64,000 bases of DNA from Streptomyces sp. NBC_00414. Its GTDB lineage: Bacteria; Actinomycetota; Actinomycetes; Streptomycetales; Streptomycetaceae. Below, piece by piece: positions 26,801 through 34,735 of the stretch (position 1 is the first letter of the stretch; each line of letters opens with the position of its first letter). Location of the stretch: NCBI RefSeq assembly GCF_036038375.1, contig NZ_CP107935.1, forward strand, positions 7,440,001-7,504,000, written 5' to 3'. The notes under the pieces were generated by a model. The model did no database searches. It had not been told where the DNA came from and was given only the letters and a program-made list of their open reading frames with translations. Both the position numbers and the translations under genes were made by a program.

Positions 26801-26820
26801 AGGGGCGCGGGGAACCGCGC
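26801..26820 (-). repeat. Single inverted copy of the dispersed intergenic repeat
   Basis: AGGGGCGCGGGGAACCGCGC is the reverse complement of the GCGC[CA]GTTCCCCGCGCCCCT core with one change. It sits between the convergent membrane gene and the bL37-like gene. Confidence 0.75.
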
Positions 26821-26886
26821 GCCCAGCCTTGACGCACCCGCAGACGAATCACGGGCCAAGGGGGCGCTCACAGCCGAGCGGAGCGC

Positions 26887-26961
26887 CTACGCGGGCCGAC
26901 GCCCATGATTCGCCCGCCCCTTGCGTACCCGCCACTTCCGCTTGCGCGTCTTCTTGGACAT
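26887..26961 (-). CDS. 24-residue bL37-like ribosomal protein
   Basis: An open frame of 24 codons encodes MSKKTRKRKWRVRK followed by GRANHGRRPA. It is extremely basic. The ending matches the KANHGKRP tail of bL37, the 24-residue large-subunit protein found in mycobacterial ribosomes (recalled, not searched), and the length is identical. A GAGGA stands directly before the ATG. It is downstream of ybaK on the same strand but separated from it by a repeat block. It is short enough to be missed by standard gene callers. Confidence 0.75.
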   Translation of the reverse strand: MSKKTRKRKWRVRKGRANHGRRPA

Positions 26962-26990
26962 GTCCTCGGTACTTAACCGAGAACCGGGCC

Positions 26991-27122
26991 CCCGTCGAGG
27001 GGTCACGCAAGCCTGCCGAAGGGGCACGCACACCCGCCGAGGGGTCACGCCCGCCCGTCGTCGAGGGGGGCGCGCACAGCCCGGCGAGGGTTCACACACG
27101 GCCCGCCGAGGGTTCACGCCCG
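26991..27122. repeat. Six imperfect 21-bp units between ybaK and the bL37-like gene
   Basis: Units of the form CCCGCCGAGGGGTCACGC recur about every 21 bases with substitutions (GTCGAGGGGTCACGC, GCCGAAGGGGCACGC, GCCGAGGGTTCACGC and others). The last unit contains the ybaK stop codon, so the array starts inside the gene end and fills the whole gap. Confidence 0.7.
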
Positions 27123-27614
27123 CCCGACGGCGGCGACCACCGCGCCCGTGAGCCCCGCGAGGTCGTCCGGAGCCAGCTCGACCTCCAGCCCCCGCCGCCC
27201 GGCGGAGACACAGATCGTCGCGTGCCCGCTCGCGGACGCGTCCAGGACCGTACGGAGCCGCTTGCGCTGCCCGAGCGGGGAGATGCCCCCGCGGACGTAC
27301 CCCGTGGTGCGCTCCGCGGCGGCCGGATCGGCCATCGCGGCCCGCTTGCCGCCCACCGCCGCCGCCAGCGCCTTCAGGTCGAGGGAGCCGGCCACGGGCA
27401 CGACGGCGACCGTCAGCTCCCCGTCGACGTCCGCGACCAGCGTCTTGAAGACCCGGTCCGGGGACACGCCCATGGCCTCGGCCGCCTCCTCCCCGTACGA
27501 GGGATGCGCCGGATCGTGTTCGTAGGCGTGCACCGTGAACTCGACCCCGGCCGCGGTGAGCGCCACGGTCGCCGGGGTTCCGCCCGCCTGCTGCTTCTTC
27601 GCCTTCTTCGCCAA
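27114..27614 (-). CDS. ybaK: YbaK/EbsC-type Cys-tRNA(Pro) deacylase
   Basis: 166-residue trans-editing enzyme that hydrolyses mischarged Cys-tRNA(Pro). The YbaK fold is recognisable from FTVHAYEHDPAHPSYGEEAA, FKTLVADVDGELTVAVVPV, and GGKRAAMADPAAAERTTGYV followed by RGGISPLGQRKRLRTVLD. The N-terminal MAKKAKKQQAGG is a short basic extension. It is 40 bases downstream of the LON-domain gene on the same strand. Confidence 0.9.
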   Translation of the reverse strand: MAKKAKKQQAGGTPATVALTAAGVEFTVHAYEHDPAHPSYGEEAAEAMGVSPDRVFKTLVADVDGELTVAVVPVAGSLDLKALAAAVGGKRAAMADPAAAERTTGYVRGGISPLGQRKRLRTVLDASASGHATICVSAGRRGLEVELAPDDLAGLTGAVVAAVGRA

Positions 27615-27653
27615 GAGAAGACCCTTCTTACGGACTGGGGCTCGCGAACCCGT

Positions 27654-28394
27654 TCAGTTGAGGCTGGTCGGCCCGCGGGTCAGCTCCGACGCGGGCAGCG
27701 AGGGCAGATTGCGGATGATCGCGGTCTCCGCCCGCAGCAGCGTCAGCTCCTCGCGCAGCCGGGACGCCGTGTCCGGTGCCTGGAGCAGCCGCTGTTTCGC
27801 CGGGACGTCCAGCATGGCCGCAGCCGCGACCAGGTACGAGACGACGGACGGCTCGTCCGGCAGATCGGCCCCGGTCGCAAGGGACCGCTCCCGCGCGCCC
27901 GCCAGCCGCTTCTGGTACTGCCGGAAGGCCCGCAGCACCCCTTCCGCCAGCGCCCCGGCCTCTTCGCCGGGCTCCTCCGGCAGTTCCTCGAGCTCGGCCG
28001 TCAGGTAGGGCCCGGAGGCGTCCACGGAGACCAGCCGCACCCGGGTCGTCCCGGTGGCCAGCACCTCGAAGCTGCCGTCGGCCCGCTCCCGGACGGTCGC
28101 CGCGTCGGCGACGCAGCCCACCGAGTGGAAGGCCTTCAGCGGGTCGTCGCCGAAGCCGGCCGAGGGCCCGCGCCGCGGCACGGCCGTCTGGTCCGGCATG
28201 CCGGGCGAGGTGGCCGCGACCTCGTGGCCGTCGCGGATGGCGACGACGGCGAACCGGCGCGGTTCGTCCTCAGGTGTCTTCAGCAGATCGCGCATCATCG
28301 CGCGATAGCGCTCCTCGAAGATGTTCAGCGGCAGGACGAGCCCGGGAAACAGCACCGAGTTCAGGGGGAAGAGTGGGAGCCGGACGGTGGTCAC
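27654..28394 (-). CDS. LON peptidase substrate-binding domain protein
   Basis: 246 residues with the N-terminal domain of Lon protease but no ATPase or protease part: MTTVRLPLFPLNSVLFPGL, LPLNIFEERYRAMMRDLL and the later VGCVADAATVRERADGSFEV are typical. A helical C-terminal region (about 140-246) contains an EELPEEPGEEAGALAEGVLR segment. Function of stand-alone members is not settled. It ends 40 bases before ybaK and follows the 351-residue gene by 11 bases, so the three probably form an operon. Confidence 0.87.
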   Translation of the reverse strand: MTTVRLPLFPLNSVLFPGLVLPLNIFEERYRAMMRDLLKTPEDEPRRFAVVAIRDGHEVAATSPGMPDQTAVPRRGPSAGFGDDPLKAFHSVGCVADAATVRERADGSFEVLATGTTRVRLVSVDASGPYLTAELEELPEEPGEEAGALAEGVLRAFRQYQKRLAGARERSLATGADLPDEPSVVSYLVAAAAMLDVPAKQRLLQAPDTASRLREELTLLRAETAIIRNLPSLPASELTRGPTSLN

Positions 28395-28405
28395 GACGCG
28401 AAAGC

Positions 28406-29461
28406 CTAATGGTCACCGGAGGGCGCGCGTCCGCCGTGCTCACTCCGTGGATGCGGAAGATCCCCGATGCGTGACCTCAGGGGCCTGTCCGAGGCCACCT
28501 GGAGGCGGATCCCGTCGCGCAGTTCCAGGAACTGGCCGAGCGGATCGTCCGAGACACGGTCCCAGGGGAACGAGGTGGCGTACGGGCCGATCCGGCGCAG
28601 CTGTTCCAGCGCGTCCTCCCAGCGTTCGAGCCGGATCAGCACGTAGGTGAGCAGATTGCGGACCTCCGCGGGCCACGGGTCGGCGTCCTCGTACTCCGCG
28701 GAGAGGGCGATGGCCAGGTCGGCCGCCCTGTCGAGGCGCTCGCGGCCGACGGCGGCCCCGCCGCCCTCGGTCAGATAGGCGAAGGCCGCCCGTACGGGCA
28801 GTGCCTGGACCAGGGAGCCGGGCAGCGCGTCCTGCGCGGCGCGCTCGGCGAAGTCGAAGCACTCGCGGTGCGAGCCGTACCAGGCGGCGGACAGGTACTG
28901 CAGGGCGGCCACATGGCAGCCGTAGTGGTGCGGGGAGCGGCGTACGGCCTGTGCCCACAGCTGCTCGAACTCGGTGTGCGGCGCGTTCGTGCCCCGGGCG
29001 TGGTCCAGTGCGATCCGCCACGGCACCGGGTCGCGCGGGGAGCCCTCGGCGGCGGCGGAGATCAGCGGTCCGACCTGGCGCAGCAACTCGGCGCGGGCCG
29101 GTGACCGCCAGCTCCGGCACACCGCGAGCTCGGCCCTGACCAGAGCGGCGTCGGGGTCGTGCGGGGCGGCGGCGCGCCAGTCGTCGAACCACTCGCCGCG
29201 GGAGAGGGCGAAGGCCGCGAGGCGCGTCGTGTACCGGTCCCGGTTCTCCCACTCGGCGGCCTCGCGGGTGGCGGACAGCAGCTTGGCCGCGCTGCCGTAC
29301 TCGCCGCGGCCCGCCGCGACCAGGGCCGGGCCGAGCCGTTCGTCCGGGGCGTCGAGCAGTACCTCGTCGTCGTCGGGCAGACCGGCGGCGAGACTCGAAG
29401 TGTTCCGCGCCATCCGGACCGTACGGAGGAGCGCTCGCAGCAGTGCCATGGTGAGGTCCAT
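28406..29461 (-). CDS. Uncharacterised helical-repeat (TPR-like) protein
   Basis: 351 residues, predominantly helical, rich in Ala, Arg, Leu and Trp, with no signal peptide. The spacing of motifs such as LLSATREAAEWENRDRYTTR, YGCHVAALQYLSAAWYGSHR and LIRLERWEDALEQLRRIGPY resembles tetratricopeptide helices. No enzyme motif is visible and I cannot name the family. The promoter region (29462-29654) has an AT-richer stretch with TTGACC on the minus strand near 29540. Confidence 0.65.
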   Translation of the reverse strand: MDLTMALLRALLRTVRMARNTSSLAAGLPDDDEVLLDAPDERLGPALVAAGRGEYGSAAKLLSATREAAEWENRDRYTTRLAAFALSRGEWFDDWRAAAPHDPDAALVRAELAVCRSWRSPARAELLRQVGPLISAAAEGSPRDPVPWRIALDHARGTNAPHTEFEQLWAQAVRRSPHHYGCHVAALQYLSAAWYGSHRECFDFAERAAQDALPGSLVQALPVRAAFAYLTEGGGAAVGRERLDRAADLAIALSAEYEDADPWPAEVRNLLTYVLIRLERWEDALEQLRRIGPYATSFPWDRVSDDPLGQFLELRDGIRLQVASDRPLRSRIGDLPHPRSEHGGRAPSGDH

Positions 29462-29654
29462 TGAAAACCGCAGGTCGGACGTGTGCCAGAGGGTGCTCGG
29501 TGACGCTTTCGTAACCGTGGTTCGGTTGCGTGAAAAATGGTCAAGGGTGAGTAAAAGGTGACTGTTGCTCAGGTGTCGGGCAGCTGTGGGGCGACCGTGC
29601 GACAGGGACCGCCCGGCCCGTGCGGGGCTCCCGGCCCATGGGCTCGGCGGCCGC

Positions 29655-31235
29655 TCAGCCTCTGCGGAGCGTGCGGGTGGCGCCCGCCGCCACCGTCGTC
29701 GCCAGGACCCAGCCCAGCAGGATCACCACCGCGGCCAGCCACTGCCAGCCGCCGCGCAGCTGCCAGTAGCCGGCCTGGCCGAGGTCGATGAGCGGCAGCA
29801 GCAGGTCCAGGGCGAAGATCGACGGGTTCCACGGCGGATGCTCGCCGCTCTTGAGCGGCGGATGGTCGGCGTGCGCGAAGGCGAGGGAGGTCACCGCCCA
29901 CAGCACGCCCATCCAGATGGCCGCACGCCCCGGCCGGTACCCGTAGGCGACCGTCCAGTCCTGCACGTAACCCCACAGCCTGGCCGCTATCGGCAGGTTC
30001 TCCCGGCGGTGGCGCTGCTTGGCGAGCAGCACCTCGCGCGCGTCCTCGTCCTCGCCGCCGTTGCGCAGCACCGTGGCGAGGCGCTCGTACGGCTCCGGGT
30101 TGTACTCGGGAGTGGCCGCGGCCACCCACTGCAGGCGCCGGGCCAGCGGGAACGGGCCGCGCGGCACCAGGGACTCGTACTGGAAGCCGCCCATCTGCAG
30201 CTGGCCCGCGCCCGGCCAGCTGGTCGCCTGGTCGACGAGGGTGACGACCCGCGCCCCGTTCAGCACGACCCGTCCGCGCTGCGGACGGCGGCCCAGGAAC
30301 CGCAGCTCGGGCACCTGGACGCGGCGCAGCGAGACCTCCTGGTCGTCGCGCAGGGTGAGGCGGGCCTGCTCGAAGTCCACCGCGTCCCCGAACCGGCCGT
30401 CGTCGAGCCGGATCCCGCCCTCGCACTCGAACCGCTGGACCCGGGTGCCGCGCGCGGGCGTCCGGCCGCTGGTCTGCACGGGGTCGAGGACGCCCGCGGG
30501 GGTCAGATACATGGTGCGTCCGACGGTCAGCTGCGGGGCGTTCAGCGCCCGGCGTCCGTACGGATTGGCCAGCCTGCTGCCGCGCAGGCTGAGCGAGACG
30601 CCCACCTTCGCGCCGCGCAGGCTCAGCTCGCCGTGCGACTCCATCATCTCGGCCTGCAGGTCCTGCCCGATGGTCATCCCGTCGCCGACGAGGGAGTTGT
30701 CGCGCCGGTCCCGGTAGATCACGGACTGGTTGAGCAGCAGATCCGTGCCGATGTGCGCGTCGGTGAGTCGGATGCCGTTGTGGAAGCGGCAGCGCGGCAG
30801 GTGCAGATCGCCCTCGGTGTGCAGCCGGGCCGCCTCCAGCCGGGGTATCGCGCAGTCCACCAGACGCAGGGTGGTGAACCGGGACTCCGGCAGCAGGATC
30901 TCCCTCTCGAAGCGGCAGCCCTTCATCTCGACGTACGGCTCGACGGTGCCGCCCGCGAGATCGAGGGAGTCGACGATCTGGATCCCGGCCAGCTTGAGGG
31001 AGGCCACCCGGCCGTCGAGCGCGGGAGGCCCGTTCAGCAGCAGCCAGCACACGATCCGGGCCCGCACCGTGCGCTCCGGGCCCCAGGGGTGACCGCCGTG
31101 CGGATCGTCGACGACGGTGTCCCCGGCACGGAGGTCGTACACGCTGCCGTTGCGGAACGCCTGCCACATGCCGGCCTCGGCCGCGGTCAGGTCGTCGGGC
31201 AGTTCACCGACGCGCAGGCCGGCCCCATCGGTCAC
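29655..31235 (-). CDS. Membrane protein with pentapeptide-like beta-helix repeats
   Basis: 526 residues. Residues about 45-330 contain repeating short strands with Leu/Ile every fifth or so position (for example LKLAGIQIVDSLDLAGGTVE, CRFEREILLPESRFTTLRLV, GELSLRGAKVGVSLSLRGSR), suggesting a right-handed beta-helix. The C-terminal 120 residues carry three hydrophobic segments (AAIWMGVLWAVTSLAFA, a central one, and LAAVVILLGWVLATTVAAGA). Some homologues are annotated as oxidoreductases, but no nucleotide-binding or catalytic motif is visible here. Function unknown. Confidence 0.65.
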   Translation of the reverse strand: MTDGAGLRVGELPDDLTAAEAGMWQAFRNGSVYDLRAGDTVVDDPHGGHPWGPERTVRARIVCWLLLNGPPALDGRVASLKLAGIQIVDSLDLAGGTVEPYVEMKGCRFEREILLPESRFTTLRLVDCAIPRLEAARLHTEGDLHLPRCRFHNGIRLTDAHIGTDLLLNQSVIYRDRRDNSLVGDGMTIGQDLQAEMMESHGELSLRGAKVGVSLSLRGSRLANPYGRRALNAPQLTVGRTMYLTPAGVLDPVQTSGRTPARGTRVQRFECEGGIRLDDGRFGDAVDFEQARLTLRDDQEVSLRRVQVPELRFLGRRPQRGRVVLNGARVVTLVDQATSWPGAGQLQMGGFQYESLVPRGPFPLARRLQWVAAATPEYNPEPYERLATVLRNGGEDEDAREVLLAKQRHRRENLPIAARLWGYVQDWTVAYGYRPGRAAIWMGVLWAVTSLAFAHADHPPLKSGEHPPWNPSIFALDLLLPLIDLGQAGYWQLRGGWQWLAAVVILLGWVLATTVAAGATRTLRRG

Positions 31236-31389
31236 GGTTTTCTCTCTCTCCCCAGCTACTCGCGAGTTCGTACAGCCGTCCCTGTGATGCCCGCTGAGTC
31301 GGCGCCTGAACGCCGAGAGTGACGGTGGTGGCTCTCAGTGACCATGGGGGGCCGGATCAAGCCACGCGGCGGCCGGTGGTCCGCGGCTC

Positions 31390-31406
31390 GTATCAGCGAT
31401 TGATAC
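31390..31406. promoter_or_regulatory. Perfect inverted repeat upstream of hisD
   Basis: GTATCA-GCGAT-TGATAC: six-base arms with a five-base spacer, centred about 50 bases before the hisD start and just upstream of the expected -35 region. A candidate operator or activator site; no regulator can be named. Confidence 0.45.
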
Positions 31407-31434
31407 AGCCGTCCGGCGCCCGACGGCCGTCTGA

Positions 31435-31440
31435 GAGAAT
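31435..31440 (+). promoter_or_regulatory. Candidate -10 box for a leaderless hisD transcript
   Basis: GAGAAT lies seven bases before the hisD GTG at 31448, and there is no SD, so transcription would start at or next to the start codon. Confidence 0.4.
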
Positions 31441-31447
31441 TAGCTAC

Positions 31448-32770
31448 GTGATCTCTCGAATCGATCTGCGCGGCGACGCCCTTCCCGAGGGCCCCGCCCT
31501 GCGCGACCTGCTGCCCCGAGCCGACTTCGACGTCTCGGCCGCCCTGGAGAAGGTGCGTCCGATCTGCGAGGCCGTGCATCATCGGGGCGACGCGGCGCTG
31601 ATCGACTACGCGGAGAGGTTCGACGGCGTACGCCTGGAGTCCGTACGGGTCCCCGTGCGGGCCCTCACGGACGCGCTCGACCAGCTCGACCCGGCCGTCC
31701 GCGCGGCCCTGGAGGAGTCGATCCGCCGCGCCCGCATCGTCCACCGCGAGCAGCGCCGCACCACGCACACCACCCAGGTGGTCCCCGGCGGCTCGGTCAC
31801 CGAGAAGTGGGTGCCCGTCGACCGCGTCGGCCTGTACGCGCCCGGCGGCCGGTCGGTCTACCCCTCCTCCGTGATCATGAACGTGGTCCCGGCGCAGGAG
31901 GCCGGCGTCGAGTCGATCGCGCTCGCCTCGCCCGCCCAGGCCGACTTCGGCGGCCTGCCGCACCCGACGATCCTGGCCGCCTGCGCGCTGCTCGGCATCG
32001 ACGAGGTGTACGCGGCCGGCGGCGCGACCGCCGTGGCGATGTTCGCGTACGGCACCGAGTCCTGCGCCCCCGCCGACATGGTCACCGGACCCGGCAACAT
32101 CTGGGTCGCCGCCGCCAAGCGCTACTTCGCCGGCCGGATCGGCATCGACGCCGAGGCCGGACCGACCGAGATCGCGATCCTCGCCGACGAGAGCGCCGAC
32201 CCGGTGCACGTCGCCTCCGACCTGATCAGCCAGGCCGAGCACGACCCCCTCGCCGCCGCCGTCCTCGTCACCGACTCGGTCGCGCTGGCCGACGCGGTCG
32301 CCAAGGAGCTGGAGCCGCAGGTCGCCGCCACCAAGCACGTCGAGGACCGGATCGTCCCGGCGCTCGCCGGCCGGCAGTCCGCGATCGTGCTGGTCGACGG
32401 TGTGGAGGAGGGCCTGCGGGTCGTCAACGCGTACGGCGCCGAGCACCTGGAGATCCAGACGGCCGACGCGGGCGCCGTGGCCGAAAGGGTCAGGAACGCC
32501 GGCGCGGTCTTCGTCGGACCCTGGGCGCCCGTCTCCCTCGGCGACTACGCGGCCGGCTCCAACCACGTCCTGCCGACCGGCGGCTGCGCCTGCCACTCCT
32601 CGGGGCTGTCCGTGCAGTCCTTCCTGCGCGGCATCCACATCGTCGACTACACGCGCGACGCGCTCGCCGAGGTCGCCCACCACGTGGTGACACTGGCGGA
32701 GGCGGAGGACCTCCCCGCCCACGGCGCCGCGGTCAAGGCCCGGTTCGGCTGGAAGGTGCCAGGCAAGTGA
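31448..32770 (+). CDS. hisD: Histidinol dehydrogenase
   Basis: Zinc- and NAD-dependent enzyme of the last two steps of histidine synthesis, histidinol to histidine. The 440 residues include AGGATAVAMFAYGTESC, the family signature region around GPGNIWVAAAKRYFAGRIGI, and the zinc/substrate region GSNHVLPTGGCACHSSGLSV. GTG 31448 gives VISRIDLRGDALPEG, the expected N-terminus. The stop overlaps the hisC start (GTGA). First gene of the his operon. Confidence 0.96.
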   Translation: MISRIDLRGDALPEGPALRDLLPRADFDVSAALEKVRPICEAVHHRGDAALIDYAERFDGVRLESVRVPVRALTDALDQLDPAVRAALEESIRRARIVHREQRRTTHTTQVVPGGSVTEKWVPVDRVGLYAPGGRSVYPSSVIMNVVPAQEAGVESIALASPAQADFGGLPHPTILAACALLGIDEVYAAGGATAVAMFAYGTESCAPADMVTGPGNIWVAAAKRYFAGRIGIDAEAGPTEIAILADESADPVHVASDLISQAEHDPLAAAVLVTDSVALADAVAKELEPQVAATKHVEDRIVPALAGRQSAIVLVDGVEEGLRVVNAYGAEHLEIQTADAGAVAERVRNAGAVFVGPWAPVSLGDYAAGSNHVLPTGGCACHSSGLSVQSFLRGIHIVDYTRDALAEVAHHVVTLAEAEDLPAHGAAVKARFGWKVPGK

Positions 32771-33978
32771 GTACCTCCGACATCTCCCCCGGCAGCTCCG
32801 TCGGTATCGACGACCTGCCCGTCCGCGACGAGCTGCGCGGGAAGTCCCCGTACGGCGCGCCCCAGCTCGACGTGCCCGTACGGCTCAACACCAACGAGAA
32901 CCCGTACCCGCTGCCCGAGGCGCTCGTCGAGCGGATCACCGAGCGGGTGCGCGAGGCGGCCCGGAACCTCAACCGCTACCCCGACCGGGACGCGGTGGAG
33001 CTGCGCACCGAACTGGCCGCCTATCTGACGAAGACCACCAAGTACGTGGTCGGCGTCGAGAACGTCTGGGCGGCCAACGGCTCGAACGAGGTCATCCAGC
33101 AGCTGCTGCAGACCTTCGGCGGGCCCGGCCGCACCGCCATCGGCTTCGAGCCCTCGTACTCGATGCACGGACTGATCTCGCGCGGCACCGGCACCGGATG
33201 GATCTCAGGACCACGCAACGACGACTTCACGATCGACCCGGCCGAGGCCGCGAAGGCCGTCGCCGAGCACCGGCCCGACGTCGTGTTCATCACCACCCCC
33301 AACAACCCCACGGGCAACGCCGTTCCACCCGAAACGGTCCTCGCGCTGTACGAGGCGGCGCAGGCGGCACGGGCCGAAACCGGTGGCGCGATGGTCGTCG
33401 TCGACGAGGCCTACGTCGAGTTCAGTCACGGTGAGTCACTGCTGCCGCTGCTCGAAGGTCGGCCGAATCTCGTCGTGTCCCGCACCATGTCGAAGGCCTT
33501 CGGCGCGGCCGGGCTGCGCCTCGGCTATCTCGCCGCCCACCCCGCGGTCGTGGACGCCGTCCAGCTCGTACGGCTGCCCTACCACCTGTCGGCCGTCACC
33601 CAGGCGACCGCGCTGGCCGCCCTGGAGCACACCGACACGCTGCTCGGGTACGTCGAGCACCTGAAGACCGAGCGGGACCGGCTGGTCGACGCACTGCGCG
33701 TCCTCGGCTTCGAGGTCACCGAGTCCGACGCCAACTTCGTCCAGTTCGGGCGGTTCGACGGCGAGCAGGGCTCGCACGAGGCCTGGCGGCGGATCCTGGA
33801 CCGGGGCGTCCTGGTCCGGGACAACGGCGTACCGGGATGGCTGCGGGTCACCGCCGGCACCCCGGCCGAGAACGACGCGTTCCTCGACGCGGTCCGTGAG
33901 CTGTCGCGCGCTTTGCCGCGCGAGTTGCCGAAATCCGCGGGGGACACCCCCGCACCCCCGAAGGAGCAGAGCGCATGA
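32767..33978 (+). CDS. hisC: Histidinol-phosphate aminotransferase
   Basis: PLP-dependent transaminase converting imidazole acetol phosphate to histidinol phosphate. Conserved blocks: RLNTNENPYPLP, ANGSNEVIQQLLQTFGGPGR, TPNNPTGNAVP, VVVDEAYVEFS and the PLP lysine in SRTMSKAFGAAGLRLGYLAA. The product has 403 residues including a Pro-rich tail (SAGDTPAPPKEQSA). Start GTG 32767 overlaps the hisD stop by four bases; its own stop overlaps the hisB start. Confidence 0.96.
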   Translation: MSTSDISPGSSVGIDDLPVRDELRGKSPYGAPQLDVPVRLNTNENPYPLPEALVERITERVREAARNLNRYPDRDAVELRTELAAYLTKTTKYVVGVENVWAANGSNEVIQQLLQTFGGPGRTAIGFEPSYSMHGLISRGTGTGWISGPRNDDFTIDPAEAAKAVAEHRPDVVFITTPNNPTGNAVPPETVLALYEAAQAARAETGGAMVVVDEAYVEFSHGESLLPLLEGRPNLVVSRTMSKAFGAAGLRLGYLAAHPAVVDAVQLVRLPYHLSAVTQATALAALEHTDTLLGYVEHLKTERDRLVDALRVLGFEVTESDANFVQFGRFDGEQGSHEAWRRILDRGVLVRDNGVPGWLRVTAGTPAENDAFLDAVRELSRALPRELPKSAGDTPAPPKEQSA

Positions 33979-34568
33979 GCCGCGTAGGCCGTGTCGAACG
34001 GATCACCAAGGAGACCTCCGTCGTCGTCGAGATCGATCTCGACGGCAGCGGAAAGGTCGATGTGTCGACTGGCGTCGGCTTCTACGACCACATGCTCGAC
34101 CAGCTCGGCCGGCACGGTCTGTTCGACCTGACCGTGAAGACCGACGGCGATCTGCACATCGACTCGCACCACACCATCGAGGACACCGCCCTCGCGCTGG
34201 GCGGCGCCTTCAAGCAGGCGCTCGGCGACAAGGTCGGCATCTACCGCTTCGGCAACTGCACCGTCCCGCTGGACGAGTCGCTCGCCCAGGTGACCGTCGA
34301 CCTCTCCGGGCGCCCCTACCTCGTGCACACCGAGCCCGAGAAGATGGCGCCGATGATCGGCGAGTACGACACGACGATGACCCGGCACATCCTGGAGTCC
34401 TTCGTCGCCCAGGCGCAGATCGCCCTGCACGTGCACGTGCCGTACGGGCGCAACGCGCACCACATCGTGGAGTGCCAGTTCAAGGCGCTCGCCCGCGCCC
34501 TGCGGTACGCCTCCGAGCGCGACCCGCGCGCGGCGGGCATCCTTCCCTCCACGAAGGGCGCGCTGTAG
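33975..34568 (+). CDS. hisB: Imidazoleglycerol-phosphate dehydratase
   Basis: Mn-dependent dehydratase making imidazole acetol phosphate, the substrate of HisC. The 197 residues show both metal-binding HHxxED-type motifs, HIDSHHTIEDTALALGGA and NAHHIVECQFKALARALR, and the FYDHMLDQLGRHG segment. It is the single-domain form without a phosphatase. ATG 33975 overlaps hisC (ATGA). Two bases separate its stop from the next small gene. Confidence 0.96.
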   Translation: MSRVGRVERITKETSVVVEIDLDGSGKVDVSTGVGFYDHMLDQLGRHGLFDLTVKTDGDLHIDSHHTIEDTALALGGAFKQALGDKVGIYRFGNCTVPLDESLAQVTVDLSGRPYLVHTEPEKMAPMIGEYDTTMTRHILESFVAQAQIALHVHVPYGRNAHHIVECQFKALARALRYASERDPRAAGILPSTKGAL

Positions 34569-34570
34569 GC

Positions 34571-34735
34571 ATGAGCGGCCTCTCCACCATCCTGATCGTC
34601 GTCGGGCTCTTCCTGCTCGGCGGCGTCTACTCCTTCGTCAAGCAGCAGATGCCCAAGAGCCTCATCGTGCTGCTGTCCATCGGCGCGGCGATGTGTCTCG
34701 TGGCCGGTGTCGTCCGGCTGGAGGTGTGGAATTGA
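34571..34735 (+). CDS. 54-residue membrane protein inside the his operon
   Basis: MSGLSTILIVVGLFLLGGVY begins a first membrane helix; a short basic loop (KQQMPKSL) and a second helix (IVLLSIGAAMCLVAGVVRL) follow. It sits between hisB (two-base gap) and hisH (stop and TTG start overlap), so it is co-translated with histidine enzymes. No known domain. From memory, a comparable small gene is annotated here in other streptomycetes. Confidence 0.8.
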   Translation: MSGLSTILIVVGLFLLGGVYSFVKQQMPKSLIVLLSIGAAMCLVAGVVRLEVWN

